From contig JARGGF010000047.1 of assembly GCA_029210905.1 (NCBI GenBank), forward strand, positions 1 to 12,349: DNA of 12,349 nucleotides. The letters are read 5' to 3'. This document shows positions 1 to 7,557 of the stretch, in pieces. Numbering within the stretch: position 1 is the first letter of the stretch; each line of letters opens with the position of its first letter. This stretch comes from Bacteroidales bacterium (GTDB lineage Bacteria; Bacteroidota; Bacteroidia; Bacteroidales; NBLH01). A program made the translations under genes and the position numbers. A model generated the notes under the pieces. It searched no databases, was not told where the DNA came from, and worked only from the letters and a program-made list of their open reading frames with translations.

Positions 1-726
1 CTAAGAAATTACTTTATCCGAAAAATTACCTTTCCAAACGATTTTATTGGAAATGCTTCGGGAATAATAGATAGAATAAAACAAAATATTCTATATCATG
101 GAATGAGAGACTCTTTGGTCTGGAAAAATAATGTTATCCATATTACCAATTCATTTTACACATATTCCTTTTGTGAAAAAATGGGTGCAAACTCTATCTA
201 TTTACTTTATAATCCTTTAATTGATGAAGTTTTTGCCAAGAAACCGGTCTTTCCTCGCAAAAAGCAGATTTTAATAGGTGCACGTACATCCAAAATATTA
301 AAATCTTATCTTGAAAAATCACTCTCAGGCTTTACGGTTGTTCATTTAAAGAAAATGCCAATCGAAAAAGTCTATGAATACATGTCAGAATCGATGGCAT
401 ATGTTGATTTAAGCACGTCCAATCGCGATAGATCACCTCGTGAAGCTGCTCTTCTTGGTTGCATAGTTTTTACCAGTAAATTTGGGAGTGCAAGATATTA
501 CCAGGACGTCCCCATCCCGGAAGATTATAAGTTTGCTGACAAATTGTGTAAATATCCTAAATTAAAAAAATGTATTATTAACAAAGCTCTGAATTATGAT
601 AAAATAATTAGTGACTTTGATTATATTAATAACAAAACTATTGAAGAAAAGAATAATTTTGTTGAAAAGGTAGGAGAAACATTCAAAAATATTGAAGTAA
701 TTTGTTTTAAACATAAAATTTCTTGA
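1..726 (+). CDS. Partial GT-B-like glycosyltransferase family protein, C-terminal part
   Basis: The frame is open from the first base of the window to a TGA at 724-726, giving 241 visible residues, so the true start lies upstream. The ATG at 103 is only an internal methionine. The most informative stretch is at about residues 141-177, with SPREAALLGC followed by GSARYY and DVPIPEDYKF. I recall a similar pattern (DRIPREAA, then GSA, then DVPIPxxYKF) from poorly characterised glycosyltransferase-like proteins in polysaccharide clusters. The PREA glutamate resembles the donor-binding glutamate of GT-B enzymes. That link is family memory plus inference, and the sugar donor is unknown. No signal peptide or membrane segment is visible in this part. 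The methyltransferases and the large glycosyltransferase that follow fit a surface-glycan locus. It could instead be a non-catalytic GT-B relative. Confidence 0.6.
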   Translation, partial: LRNYFIRKITFPNDFIGNASGIIDRIKQNILYHGMRDSLVWKNNVIHITNSFYTYSFCEKMGANSIYLLYNPLIDEVFAKKPVFPRKKQILIGARTSKILKSYLEKSLSGFTVVHLKKMPIEKVYEYMSESMAYVDLSTSNRDRSPREAALLGCIVFTSKFGSARYYQDVPIPEDYKFADKLCKYPKLKKCIINKALNYDKIISDFDYINNKTIEEKNNFVEKVGETFKNIEVICFKHKIS

Positions 727-898
727 ATAATAAAATATATCTTTATTTGATGATTTAAATTCCCCCCAGCCTGAATAGATTACTTAAGTTAATGTAAGAA
801 TGAATTTTTGATGAGATTTTTCTTTGAAAGTGAGAGATTGCTAATTATTTATAGAATTTTACTATTAATTTGCTTACTTAAATATATGAATAAGAAAT

Positions 899-1756
899 AT
901 GATTAACGATAGAATAAATAATCCTAAAAGCCCCAAATATCATGTTAAGAAATATTTGGAAAGTCGCAAAGAGTTCCTTCAAGATAAGGTAGTTATAGAT
1001 ATTCCAGCAGGAAATGGAGTTACAACAGAAATTTTGCAGGAATTAGGTGCAAAAGTTGAACCTTTCGACCTATTTCCAGAATATTTCCTTCTGAAAGATA
1101 TTGAATGCAAGCAAGCAGATGTTTGTGATAAAATACCAGCAGATGACAGCCATGCAGATATGGTAATTTGTCAGGAAGGGATTGAGCATTTTAGTGATCA
1201 ATTAAAAGTATTTAAAGAATTTAATCGTGTACTAAAACTGAATAACGAACTTTTAATTACCACTCCTACTTATTCGAATTTAGCATCGAAACTAAGTTAT
1301 CTGCTTTTTGAAAGTGAAACTAATAAACAAATGCCCCCAAATGAAATTGATGAAATATGGATGTCGGACAAGTCACTTTCAAATGAGATATATCATGGCC
1401 ATATTTTTCTAATTGGATTGCAAAAAATGCGTGTATTAGCGAAACTAGCAGGCTTTAGGATTAAAGAAATAAAATGGCTAAGAATTAGCAAAGGTTCACT
1501 TTTTTTATTCCCATTTTTATATCCATTTATTCTTCTAAGTTCCTATTTGCGTTATTTTAGAATGCGCAGAAAGAACAAAGGAATTTCAAAAGAGCATTTG
1601 AGAAAAGTATACATGGAACAGGTTAAAATTAATATTAGCCTCAAAACACTTATAAATAAACACATTTTTATTATATTCGAAAAAGAAAAAGAATTACAAG
1701 ATCTTGATTTTAGGTTCGATAACAAAATAAAACCGTTTGGTGTGGTGTTAAAATGA
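899..1756 (+). CDS. Class I SAM-dependent methyltransferase (Methyltransf_11-like)
   Basis: A 285-residue protein with a Rossmann-type methyltransferase core. Motif I is VVIDIPAGNG at residues 31-40, a variant of the usual D-x-G-x-G-x-G in which Pro36 and Ala37 replace part of the glycine loop. Asp57 lies at the usual ribose-binding position after strand 2. Residues 87-98 (ADMVICQEGIEHF region) match motif IV of small-molecule methyltransferases, followed by the FNRVLKLNNELLITTPT region. From about residue 199 there is a hydrophobic, aromatic stretch (SLFLFPFLYPFILL) followed by basic residues, so the protein may sit at the membrane. An in-frame TGA at 887-889 excludes a longer start. The substrate is not predictable; a sugar or lipid-linked glycan is inferred from the neighbours. 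It converges on another methyltransferase. Confidence 0.82.
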   Translation: MINDRINNPKSPKYHVKKYLESRKEFLQDKVVIDIPAGNGVTTEILQELGAKVEPFDLFPEYFLLKDIECKQADVCDKIPADDSHADMVICQEGIEHFSDQLKVFKEFNRVLKLNNELLITTPTYSNLASKLSYLLFESETNKQMPPNEIDEIWMSDKSLSNEIYHGHIFLIGLQKMRVLAKLAGFRIKEIKWLRISKGSLFLFPFLYPFILLSSYLRYFRMRRKNKGISKEHLRKVYMEQVKINISLKTLINKHIFIIFEKEKELQDLDFRFDNKIKPFGVVLK

Positions 1757-1799
1757 GTGCAAAAAATTGAAACCGTATAGTTCGCACCACTCCATTTTT
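1755..1799. terminator. Possible bidirectional terminator between convergent methyltransferase genes
   Basis: GAGTGC at 1755-1760, overlapping the stop codon of the plus-strand gene, can pair imperfectly with GCAC (1784-1787) and ACTC (1789-1792). A T run (1795-1799) follows on the plus strand. An A run at 1761-1766 gives a T run on the minus strand after a small GAAC/GTTC stem. The loops are long and uneven, so the structure is weak, but it lies where both convergent genes end. Confidence 0.35.
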
Positions 1800-1821
1800 G
1801 TTAAATAACACAGAAATATGA

Positions 1822-2583
1822 TCAATCTTTTTCCGACTTCACACAAACGGCAAAAAGACCATTACACTCTTCGGGTGTACCAACTGACACACTATTTTGG
1901 TAATACTTTTTAATATAATTAATATAGTTTCGTGCCCATGAAGAACTTCTCCTAAAAACGAAAAATAAGGTGCCCATACTTCGTAAAAACTTATACCGTT
2001 TTCTCTTAGAACCTCTCTTTGAATATCCTGTCAGCTCCTCTATTTTAAAATATGGCTTAATAGTAGCTTCCAGGCTGGCTTTGTTAAAATGTTGATAATG
2101 CTTATCAGTTAGTTCCATATTGTCTGATGGAACAGTAATTATAAGCTTACCATTGTCATTCAGAACTTTTGACAACGATAATAAAATAGCATCAATATCA
2201 CTAGGAATAAAATGTTCAAGAACCTCCATAAGCACAATTGCATCAAATTTGTACGGTATATTAAGATTTTTTAAGTCTTGCACAAAAAACTCAAGCTCCG
2301 GATTAAAACCACGTGCAAAAGAAATGGCCCTTTCCGAATAATCGACGCCAACTACCTTGTAATTATCGCTTTTAAGTTCATAGCATAGTCTTCCATCGCC
2401 ACAACCTGCATCTAAAATTATTTTGCTATCTAAAGATTTTATCTTCTCTTTAACAATCCGCACAAGATCCAAGGGTTCAATAAATTTAAAACATTTATGT
2501 TTATCTGATATAAAATCAGCAAAATGATATGGAAAGGCATATTCTTCCTCCTGAACTAATTGGTTTTCTGTCAAGTTCTTCAT
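1822..2583 (-). CDS. UbiG-like class I SAM-dependent methyltransferase
   Basis: A 253-residue protein with a textbook methyltransferase core. Motif I is IILDAGCGDG at residues 55-64, Asp81 in VVGVDYS is the expected ribose-binding acidic residue, QDL at 102-104 sits where adenine contacts are made, and residues 113-125 (FDAIVLMEVLEHF) form motif IV. A typical strand follows in GKLIITVPSDN. The N-terminal 50 residues are a helical, charged extension. The C-terminus (about 195-250) is rich in basic and aromatic residues (RKRYKFLRSMG and FFVFRRSSSW), which could contact a membrane or a large substrate. Proteins of this type are common in O-antigen and capsule clusters, where they methylate sugars or cap chains; this role is inference. 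The gene has a 368-base upstream spacer and converges on the plus-strand methyltransferase. Confidence 0.85.
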   Translation of the reverse strand: MKNLTENQLVQEEEYAFPYHFADFISDKHKCFKFIEPLDLVRIVKEKIKSLDSKIILDAGCGDGRLCYELKSDNYKVVGVDYSERAISFARGFNPELEFFVQDLKNLNIPYKFDAIVLMEVLEHFIPSDIDAILLSLSKVLNDNGKLIITVPSDNMELTDKHYQHFNKASLEATIKPYFKIEELTGYSKRGSKRKRYKFLRSMGTLFFVFRRSSSWARNYINYIKKYYQNSVSVGTPEECNGLFAVCVKSEKD

Positions 2584-2718
2584 CTAGATAATATTATTAA
2601 TTACATTAAATGTTACTATGAATTCATATTAAATGATATTTTGAATAGGTCTCAAATAACTAAATATGAGAGCTTTTACTAAAAAAACAAATAGTAAATA
2701 AGTCAATATTTTCGAAAC

Positions 2719-2748
2719 GATAATTTAAAACCATTATCTTATTTTTTT
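2719..2748 (+). terminator. Terminator-like hairpin with T tract, no plus-strand gene assigned
   Basis: GATAAT (2719-2724) and ATTATC (2733-2738) form a perfect 6-bp stem around an 8-base loop, followed by TT, A and seven T (2739-2748). The shape is that of an intrinsic terminator reading on the plus strand, but the stem is AT-rich and weak, and no plus-strand gene ends nearby. It may be chance in AT-rich DNA or the end of an unannotated small RNA. Confidence 0.25.
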
Positions 2749-2819
2749 ACCTTCACATTTATAAATAGGAAGATATTCTAAAAGGATCTTTCTTTTTACT
2801 TGTTAATAAAAGACAATAT

Positions 2820-2842
2820 ATTTGTAGAATTAAGTTACAAAT
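2820..2842. repeat. 7-bp inverted repeat in the intergenic spacer
   Basis: ATTTGTA (2820-2826) and TACAAAT (2836-2842) are a perfect inverted repeat separated by nine bases. The left arm overlaps an exact TATATTTG (2817-2824). The symmetry and 23-base span would suit a dimeric regulator site, but no matching TTG lies at the usual distance, so a promoter or operator role is unproven. Confidence 0.3.
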
Positions 2843-2951
2843 TGAATTTCTATTACTAAATCAATGGCATTCTATATTGAGGGCTTAAATCGCTTGAATA
2901 ATAATCCATATCAACTACCCCTTTTTTGTTTTATTTCTTAAGCTAATGTTA

Positions 2952-5456
2952 TTATTGTAATTCAACCAATTCCTTATAAAGCTTCAAGTATTCCTGTGTG
3001 TTTTTTTCATGTGTAAAAGTTTTTGCATATTCCCTCTGATGTTGCTTAAATTCCTCATCATCAAACTTTTTCAGGCCATAATTAAAGATTTTCAACATAT
3101 TTTCAGGATCAAAATCAGTCCAGAAAAAAGCAAACTCCCCTCCTATTTCTTCTAAACTGGTACGATTGCTACAAAATACTGGCTTATTACTGAGCATAGC
3201 CTCAATCACTGGTAAACCAAACCCTTCAGCTATTGACGGAAAAAGAAATGCTTCGCAATGATGGTATAAATAGTTTTTTTGAAGTTCCGAAATACCACCA
3301 GGTAAAAAAACTCTGCCCTTTAATTTATTATCAAGCACAAATTGCTTCATTCTGGAACCATAATTAGTATCATTTTCACCAGCTATTACTAATATCGTAT
3401 CTTCCGGTAACAGCTTTATAAAAGGCAAAAGTACATGAAAGTTTTTCTTTTCAAGAAACTGCCCAATTGAAAACAGAAACTTTTTATGGCCAAGCCAATC
3501 CGGTTTTTCAAAGTGCAAGCCTGGTGCTGTTACACCATTGTATATAACGCGGACTATTTTGTCTCCCGGGATATCAAGATTTTTGTAGCTGATCTTCTTA
3601 GTAAATTCGGAAATAAAAGCTATTGCATCTGATTTATAGATATTTCTCTGAAGTTTTTTTAAATACCTTTTCTTTTTAGTTTTACTTTTTGTGAATAAAA
3701 AATTTAAATCGTGAATGGTTATTAGATTTCTTTTTGCAGCTCCAAATTTAAAAGATGGCAGTTGGTGTGTTACGTGGCATATGTCGAATTTGCCCATATA
3801 TCCATCAAAAAAATTACGGTGTGGTATTAAATTTACCGTGTCAATTTTGTTTTCAAATTCCTCGCTTCCATTGGCAGGTAATAAAAAGCTAAAATCCAGT
3901 TCCGGTGTGTTGGTTTCAAGCAGTTTCCTTCCTATATTTTTTGAAACCTGACCTAATCCACAATTTGGATGTTTTAACCTGTCAAGGCATACAAGTACCT
4001 TTTTTCTATCTGCCTCGGTTTTACCATTAAAAGTATAAGGAATAATATAATGGATTCCGAAAAAATTCAAACTGCGCTTCTTCAAGCCAGAATATTTAAG
4101 ATTTTTTATCAAATCAATCTTAAATTTTTCAAAATCGATTATCCCGGTTTTTGTTTCAATCTTGTTAAAGAACTCATCTTTGAAAAAAGAAATGTTCACT
4201 GAAATAGTAGAAGGGGCACTAATAGATTGGAAACGATTAGTTATAGCAGCAAGCATTGAGTTAAATGCAGAACTGTATCTGAATTTCGAGAAAAACCTCC
4301 AATCTTTGAACTTTCCATGAATAAGTAATTTTGATAAATGCTGATTGAGTCGCATATCAGAACCTTGAAGGTAGTGTCCTTTTTTTGAGTATTTTAAATG
4401 ATCATGCACAAAATCCTTATGCAAAACCCCATTGCCTTCAATAAAGATAAGATATTCACTGGCAGCCCTTCCAATAGCTAAACTACATGGTTCAATGTAC
4501 GATTCATCTCCTCCATCTTTCCACGAAAGTTGAATTGGAATAAAACTTCTTTTCTTATAATTATTAATTACTTCTAATGTTTCAGAACTTAGAGAGTTTG
4601 CAGTTATAATAATTTCATCAGGTGCTATGGCTTGATTTAAAGCACTTTCAAGCAATCTCTTTATTGTTGTGTCACAATCATTTGATAGTAAGATAATTAA
4701 ACTGACTTTTGCATCGTTTCGAATATTTACTTCAAAAAGCTTAAGGTATTTATAAAAAGAAACATTGGCATTCATTACGGCAATCAACAATCCTCTGTAA
4801 CCATCTAAAAAGGCGGCATTTACCAAAAATGTATTAAAAAAATCGAAGGCCGCATGTAACATTGCTTTTGCTGGCGATGAAGTACGTTTACCAGCATTTT
4901 CCTGGGCAAAAAGTTCAGAATAAAGATCCCTTTTTTGAATAAAATCTGAAACTGAAGAATAGCTAAAATGCCTTAATTCTCCTTCTAAAGTGCAAAGGTT
5001 TGATTTTCCAATTTCAATATGCTCATGGACTAGTTTTTCATTAAAGCTGGAATTTGTTTTATTATATATGCGGATAACATATTCTAAACCCCAGCCAGAG
5101 AAACGAATTCTTCTCTTTCTGTAGTAATTGTATCTTTTTAGCCTGTAAATTGAATTTTCTTCCGGAACCAAGTTCCGGATAGCGTTCATTAATTGCGGAC
5201 TAATAACTTCATCGGCATCAATGGATAAAATCCAGTCGTACTTTGCCAGTCTGGCTGCCTTATTTTTTGATTCGCCAAATCCAATAAACCGCCCTTTGCA
5301 AAGCCTAACATTGGGATATTTTCTCGAAATATCCATGGTTTCATCTGAAGACCCTGTATCATAAACAATTACCTCATCAAACTCTTTTAAACTTTCTAAT
5401 GTTTTGGCAATAGTTCTTGCTGCATCCTTTACAATAATGACTGGTGAAATATCCAT
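2952..5456 (-). CDS. Three-domain glycosyltransferase: WaaE-like GT2, degenerate GT2, GT4
   Basis: An 834-residue cytoplasmic protein that appears to fuse three glycosyltransferase units. Residues 1-240 resemble the WaaE/KdtX branch of GT2: VIIVKDAARTI, then YDTGSSDETMDI, the metal-binding Asp80-Ala-Asp82, and a GWG plus LVHEHIE segment typical of that group. Residues about 250-470 look like a second GT-A fold (SLIILLSNDCDTT, then ESALNQAIAPDEIII), but the DxD position reads Glu340-Gly-Asn342. Residues about 485-834 are a GT-B enzyme of family GT4, with a CGLGQ loop near 499-503, ITIHDLNF, FLFSIGQFLEKKN and the donor-binding Glu744-x7-Glu752 in AEGFGLPVIEAM. Single GT2 or GT4 enzymes are usually 250-400 residues. 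The start is well placed, with an in-frame stop two codons upstream. It probably adds sugars to a lipopolysaccharide core or surface glycan; acceptors and donors are unknown. Confidence 0.85.
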   Translation of the reverse strand: MDISPVIIVKDAARTIAKTLESLKEFDEVIVYDTGSSDETMDISRKYPNVRLCKGRFIGFGESKNKAARLAKYDWILSIDADEVISPQLMNAIRNLVPEENSIYRLKRYNYYRKRRIRFSGWGLEYVIRIYNKTNSSFNEKLVHEHIEIGKSNLCTLEGELRHFSYSSVSDFIQKRDLYSELFAQENAGKRTSSPAKAMLHAAFDFFNTFLVNAAFLDGYRGLLIAVMNANVSFYKYLKLFEVNIRNDAKVSLIILLSNDCDTTIKRLLESALNQAIAPDEIIITANSLSSETLEVINNYKKRSFIPIQLSWKDGGDESYIEPCSLAIGRAASEYLIFIEGNGVLHKDFVHDHLKYSKKGHYLQGSDMRLNQHLSKLLIHGKFKDWRFFSKFRYSSAFNSMLAAITNRFQSISAPSTISVNISFFKDEFFNKIETKTGIIDFEKFKIDLIKNLKYSGLKKRSLNFFGIHYIIPYTFNGKTEADRKKVLVCLDRLKHPNCGLGQVSKNIGRKLLETNTPELDFSFLLPANGSEEFENKIDTVNLIPHRNFFDGYMGKFDICHVTHQLPSFKFGAAKRNLITIHDLNFLFTKSKTKKKRYLKKLQRNIYKSDAIAFISEFTKKISYKNLDIPGDKIVRVIYNGVTAPGLHFEKPDWLGHKKFLFSIGQFLEKKNFHVLLPFIKLLPEDTILVIAGENDTNYGSRMKQFVLDNKLKGRVFLPGGISELQKNYLYHHCEAFLFPSIAEGFGLPVIEAMLSNKPVFCSNRTSLEEIGGEFAFFWTDFDPENMLKIFNYGLKKFDDEEFKQHQREYAKTFTHEKNTQEYLKLYKELVELQ

Positions 5457-5504
5457 CAGTTAAAAAATATATTCTTTTATCAATGAGCTATTATAATGTG
5501 GGGA

Positions 5505-5536
5505 CAAAAGTAATAAATGCGGAGTGATTATTACAA
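5505..5536 (-). promoter_or_regulatory. Bacteroidota-type promoter for the three-domain glycosyltransferase
   Basis: On the minus strand TTG (5536-5534) is followed after 21 bases by TACTTTTG (5512-5505), an exact match to the Bacteroidota -7 consensus TAnnTTTG. Transcription would start near 5500, leaving a leader of roughly 44 bases before the ATG at 5456. Spacing and position both fit the known consensus. Confidence 0.55.
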
Positions 5537-5585
5537 TTAAAATAAGTATTAAAAGTCCACAGTGAGCATTGCAAAACAAATTTGC

Positions 5586-6287
5586 TTAACCCAACTTACT
5601 TATTCTTTTTAATTTGGGGATATCAATTACTCTAATTTTTTTCCCTTCCAGAACAATAACATCTTCATTAGCAAACATTGACAGGGTTCTTATCGCATTT
5701 GAAGTAGTCATATTTGATAAATTTGCCAAATCTTCTCTTGATAAGTAAACTTTAATGGTTTTTTTATCATCTTCAAACCCAAAAGTTTCAATTAAGAACA
5801 CGAGTGATTCAGCCAACCGCCCCCGAATATGCTTTTGTGTTAGATTTACCGTCCTTTCATTAGAGAAACCAAGCTCTACAGCCATTTCCCTGAGCATAGC
5901 AAGTCCTAAGCTTCCATTGCGCTCCAGGACATCAAAAAGTGCTTCTTTTTGGATAATGCAAATTTTACTATCTTCAATAGCAACAGCAGATGACATATAA
6001 GGATCGCCTGCAAATAGAGCTCTATAGCCAATAAAACCTACAGGTTTTGACATCCTTACTATTTGTTCGCGCCCCCCTACTCCTTCCTTTAAAACTTTCA
6101 CCTTTCCTGCTGACAAGCATATTAACCCTGTGGGCTTATCACCCTGTCTGTATATAATTTCACCCTTCTTAAAACTAGTGCAAGAATGGTTTAAGTGCAA
6201 AATCTGCTTATCTTCCGGATCAAGCATGTTAAAAATCGAGTCCTTACCGTCAATGCAATTTTCACAATATATCCTTTTTCTTGACAT
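5586..6287 (-). CDS. Crp/Fnr family transcriptional regulator
   Basis: A 233-residue regulator. Residues 20-130 form the cyclic-nucleotide-binding-like beta roll (FKKGEIIYRQGD at 39-50, LICLSAGKVKVLKEG at 55-69, then VGFIGYRALFAGDPY). A dimerisation helix and a C-terminal winged helix-turn-helix (LSREDLANLSNMTTSNAIRTL, then EGKKIRVID) follow. Cysteines lie at 8, 11, 36, 57 and 110. The N-terminal C-x-x-C and C110 recall FNR iron-sulfur ligands, but the spacing differs from E. coli FNR, and the recognition helix lacks the E-x-x-S-R signature. As I recall, Bacteroidota relatives share this arrangement. The usual cAMP-binding motif of CRP is not evident. It could sense oxygen, nitric oxide or redox state, but the ligand is unknown. 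It is monocistronic with its own promoter; targets are not evident. Confidence 0.85.
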   Translation of the reverse strand: MSRKRIYCENCIDGKDSIFNMLDPEDKQILHLNHSCTSFKKGEIIYRQGDKPTGLICLSAGKVKVLKEGVGGREQIVRMSKPVGFIGYRALFAGDPYMSSAVAIEDSKICIIQKEALFDVLERNGSLGLAMLREMAVELGFSNERTVNLTQKHIRGRLAESLVFLIETFGFEDDKKTIKVYLSREDLANLSNMTTSNAIRTLSMFANEDVIVLEGKKIRVIDIPKLKRISKLG

Positions 6288-6313
6288 TAGCCAATCTTTT
6301 ATGAATTACAACA

Positions 6314-6347
6314 CAAATATAGAGTTTTAAACCCAATTAAGAAACAA
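6314..6347 (-). promoter_or_regulatory. Candidate promoter of the Crp/Fnr gene
   Basis: On the minus strand TATATTTG (6321-6314) matches TAnnTTTG exactly, about 27 bases upstream of the ATG at 6287. A TTG lies 23 bases further upstream (6347-6345), slightly farther than usual. The -7 element is convincing and the -33 element less so. No symmetric Crp/Fnr box was recognised beside it. Confidence 0.45.
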
Positions 6348-6525
6348 AACAGCTTAGAAATAGGCACTTAAGCCAGTTGCAATTTATGACCATTTTTTTT
6401 AAATATTAGATATTTAAGCTTATTAACCAGAAGAAATTCTAATTTAGAAAAAATCACTAATCAGAGTTATATTAACAAATTAGCTGCAAAAGAATTCCTG
6501 AATTGATTAATCCGCCTTTCTGAAA

Positions 6526-7557
6526 TCAATTATTTCCTGTAAGTATCCATTTTAACTTGCCAACCTGGTCAGAGGATCCTATTACAAACAACTTATCCTC
6601 TGCCGTCAGTCTGATATCAACTGATGGATTATAAACAAAAGTATTATCAGCTCTTTTAATCCCAATTAAATTGGCGCCGGAAATCTTTCTTATGTTTAAT
6701 TCGCTAATAGTTTTGTTCATCATTGCAGCATCTATTTCCCTACATTGGATTTCCACCAGGTTTACGTCTATTCCACTGCCTATTAGAATCGAATCCAGAA
6801 ATTCAACAATATCAGGCTGTGCAACAAGTATGGCCATACGGCTGCCACCAATTTTGTCAGGCATTATCACATTTGTTGCACCCGCCCTCTTAAGTTTTAT
6901 GTCTGAATGATCTTCCGACGCCCTGCTTATAATGGTTAAGGAACTGTTTAATTGCCTTGCAGTTAATACAATAAACAGATTGTCTGCATCACTTGGCAAG
7001 GTAGTAATCAGCGCTTTTGCATCCGAAATTTTGGCCTTAAATAAAAAATCTTCCTGAACAGCATCGCCTTGCACGAAACGAAAATTTTTGTTCTTGAGAA
7101 TCTCACTATTTGAATCATTTTCAACCAATTCTGCGTCCTTTTCAATAACGAGAGTTTTCTCATTATGCAATAAAAGTTCGATGACTGCTTGCCTGCCATT
7201 TCGGCCAAAACCACACACAATTACATGCTGTTTGAGGTTTTTTAAATCTTTTTCCATTTTCCTTTTTTTCAAATAAAGACGAAACTCACCATCCATCATA
7301 AACTTGGTGGAATTAGTAATAAAATAAGCAAATACTCCAAAACTAATAATTATTAGAAAAGAAGTAAATATCATGCCCTCTTGTGATAATTGCCTGACTT
7401 CCTCAAAACCTACTGTAGATACAGTAATCATAGTCATATAGAAAGCCTCTATCAAAGAATATTTCTCAATGAGCATAAATCCTACAATACCTACTCCAAT
7501 TACGAGCAAAAGTGCAACAGCGCTAAAATAAAGATACAATAACCGTTTGGGATTCAC
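6526..7557 (-). CDS. One-pore potassium channel with RCK (TrkA-N/TrkA-C) domain
   Basis: A 343-residue inner-membrane channel subunit. Transmembrane helix 1 spans residues about 8-30, the pore loop about 36-54, and helix 2 about 62-82. The RCK Rossmann domain starts at VIVCGFGRNGRQA (112-124, G-x-G-x-x-G), with an acidic residue after strand 2 (TLVIEKDAE), and a TrkA-C domain fills the last 80 or so residues. This is the MthK/Kch-like layout, in which nucleotide or ion binding to the cytoplasmic ring gates K+ flow. The filter is unusual: Thr48-Val-Gly-Phe-Glu52 instead of T-V-G-Y-G. The start is GTG (7557-7555), directly after the TAA of the DUF2851 gene, so the two are almost certainly cotranscribed and probably translationally coupled. 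I believe F-for-Y and loss of the last glycine occur in Bacteroidota relatives; conductance is unverified. Confidence 0.88.
   Translation of the reverse strand: MNPKRLLYLYFSAVALLLVIGVGIVGFMLIEKYSLIEAFYMTMITVSTVGFEEVRQLSQEGMIFTSFLIIISFGVFAYFITNSTKFMMDGEFRLYLKKRKMEKDLKNLKQHVIVCGFGRNGRQAVIELLLHNEKTLVIEKDAELVENDSNSEILKNKNFRFVQGDAVQEDFLFKAKISDAKALITTLPSDADNLFIVLTARQLNSSLTIISRASEDHSDIKLKRAGATNVIMPDKIGGSRMAILVAQPDIVEFLDSILIGSGIDVNLVEIQCREIDAAMMNKTISELNIRKISGANLIGIKRADNTFVYNPSVDIRLTAEDKLFVIGSSDQVGKLKWILTGNN

Larger units (their letters stand above)
2584..2951. other. 368-base AT-rich intergenic spacer with structured elements
   Basis: This gap lies between two minus-strand genes and is very AT-rich. 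It should hold the promoter of the downstream methyltransferase, but I find no exact minus-strand TAnnTTTG there; the nearest forms have three or four bases between TA and TTTG. It does hold, on the plus strand, a terminator-like hairpin (2719-2748), an inverted repeat (2820-2842), an exact TATATTTG (2817-2824), and a 25-codon ATG-to-TAA frame at 2864-2941. None is convincing as a gene. No RNA gene or insertion-sequence remnant was recognised. Confidence 0.5.

Noticed and set aside
103..726. A complete 207-residue gene starting at the ATG at 103
   Set aside because: The same frame is open back to base 1 without a stop, and the upstream residues look like normal protein, so the gene is cut by the window edge.
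838..872. Promoter for the plus-strand methyltransferase (TTG, then TTAATTTG)
   Set aside because: The -7 element has a mismatch at its second base and the spacing is 24 bases, longer than usual. Possible but too weak to list.
2864..2941. 25-codon open frame from ATG to TAA on the plus strand
   Set aside because: Very short, no recognisable motif, and lies in AT-rich spacer. Kept only as part of a low-interest finding.
2885..2945. GCTTAA/TTAAGC inverted repeat after the three-domain glycosyltransferase gene as its terminator
   Set aside because: The loop is over 40 bases and there is no T tract after the stem on the minus strand.
3715..3951. 78-residue plus-strand frame inside the three-domain glycosyltransferase gene
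   Set aside because: It lies antisense to a well-supported coding region and has no recognisable domain.
5571..5585. GCAAA/TTTGC hairpin just after the Crp/Fnr stop as a terminator
   Set aside because: Only a 5-bp stem without a following T tract; likely chance.
6430..6480. CTAAT/ATTAG stem with T run after the K+ channel gene as a terminator
   Set aside because: The 5-bp AT-rich stem has a 17-base loop. The T run is suggestive but the stem is too weak to support.
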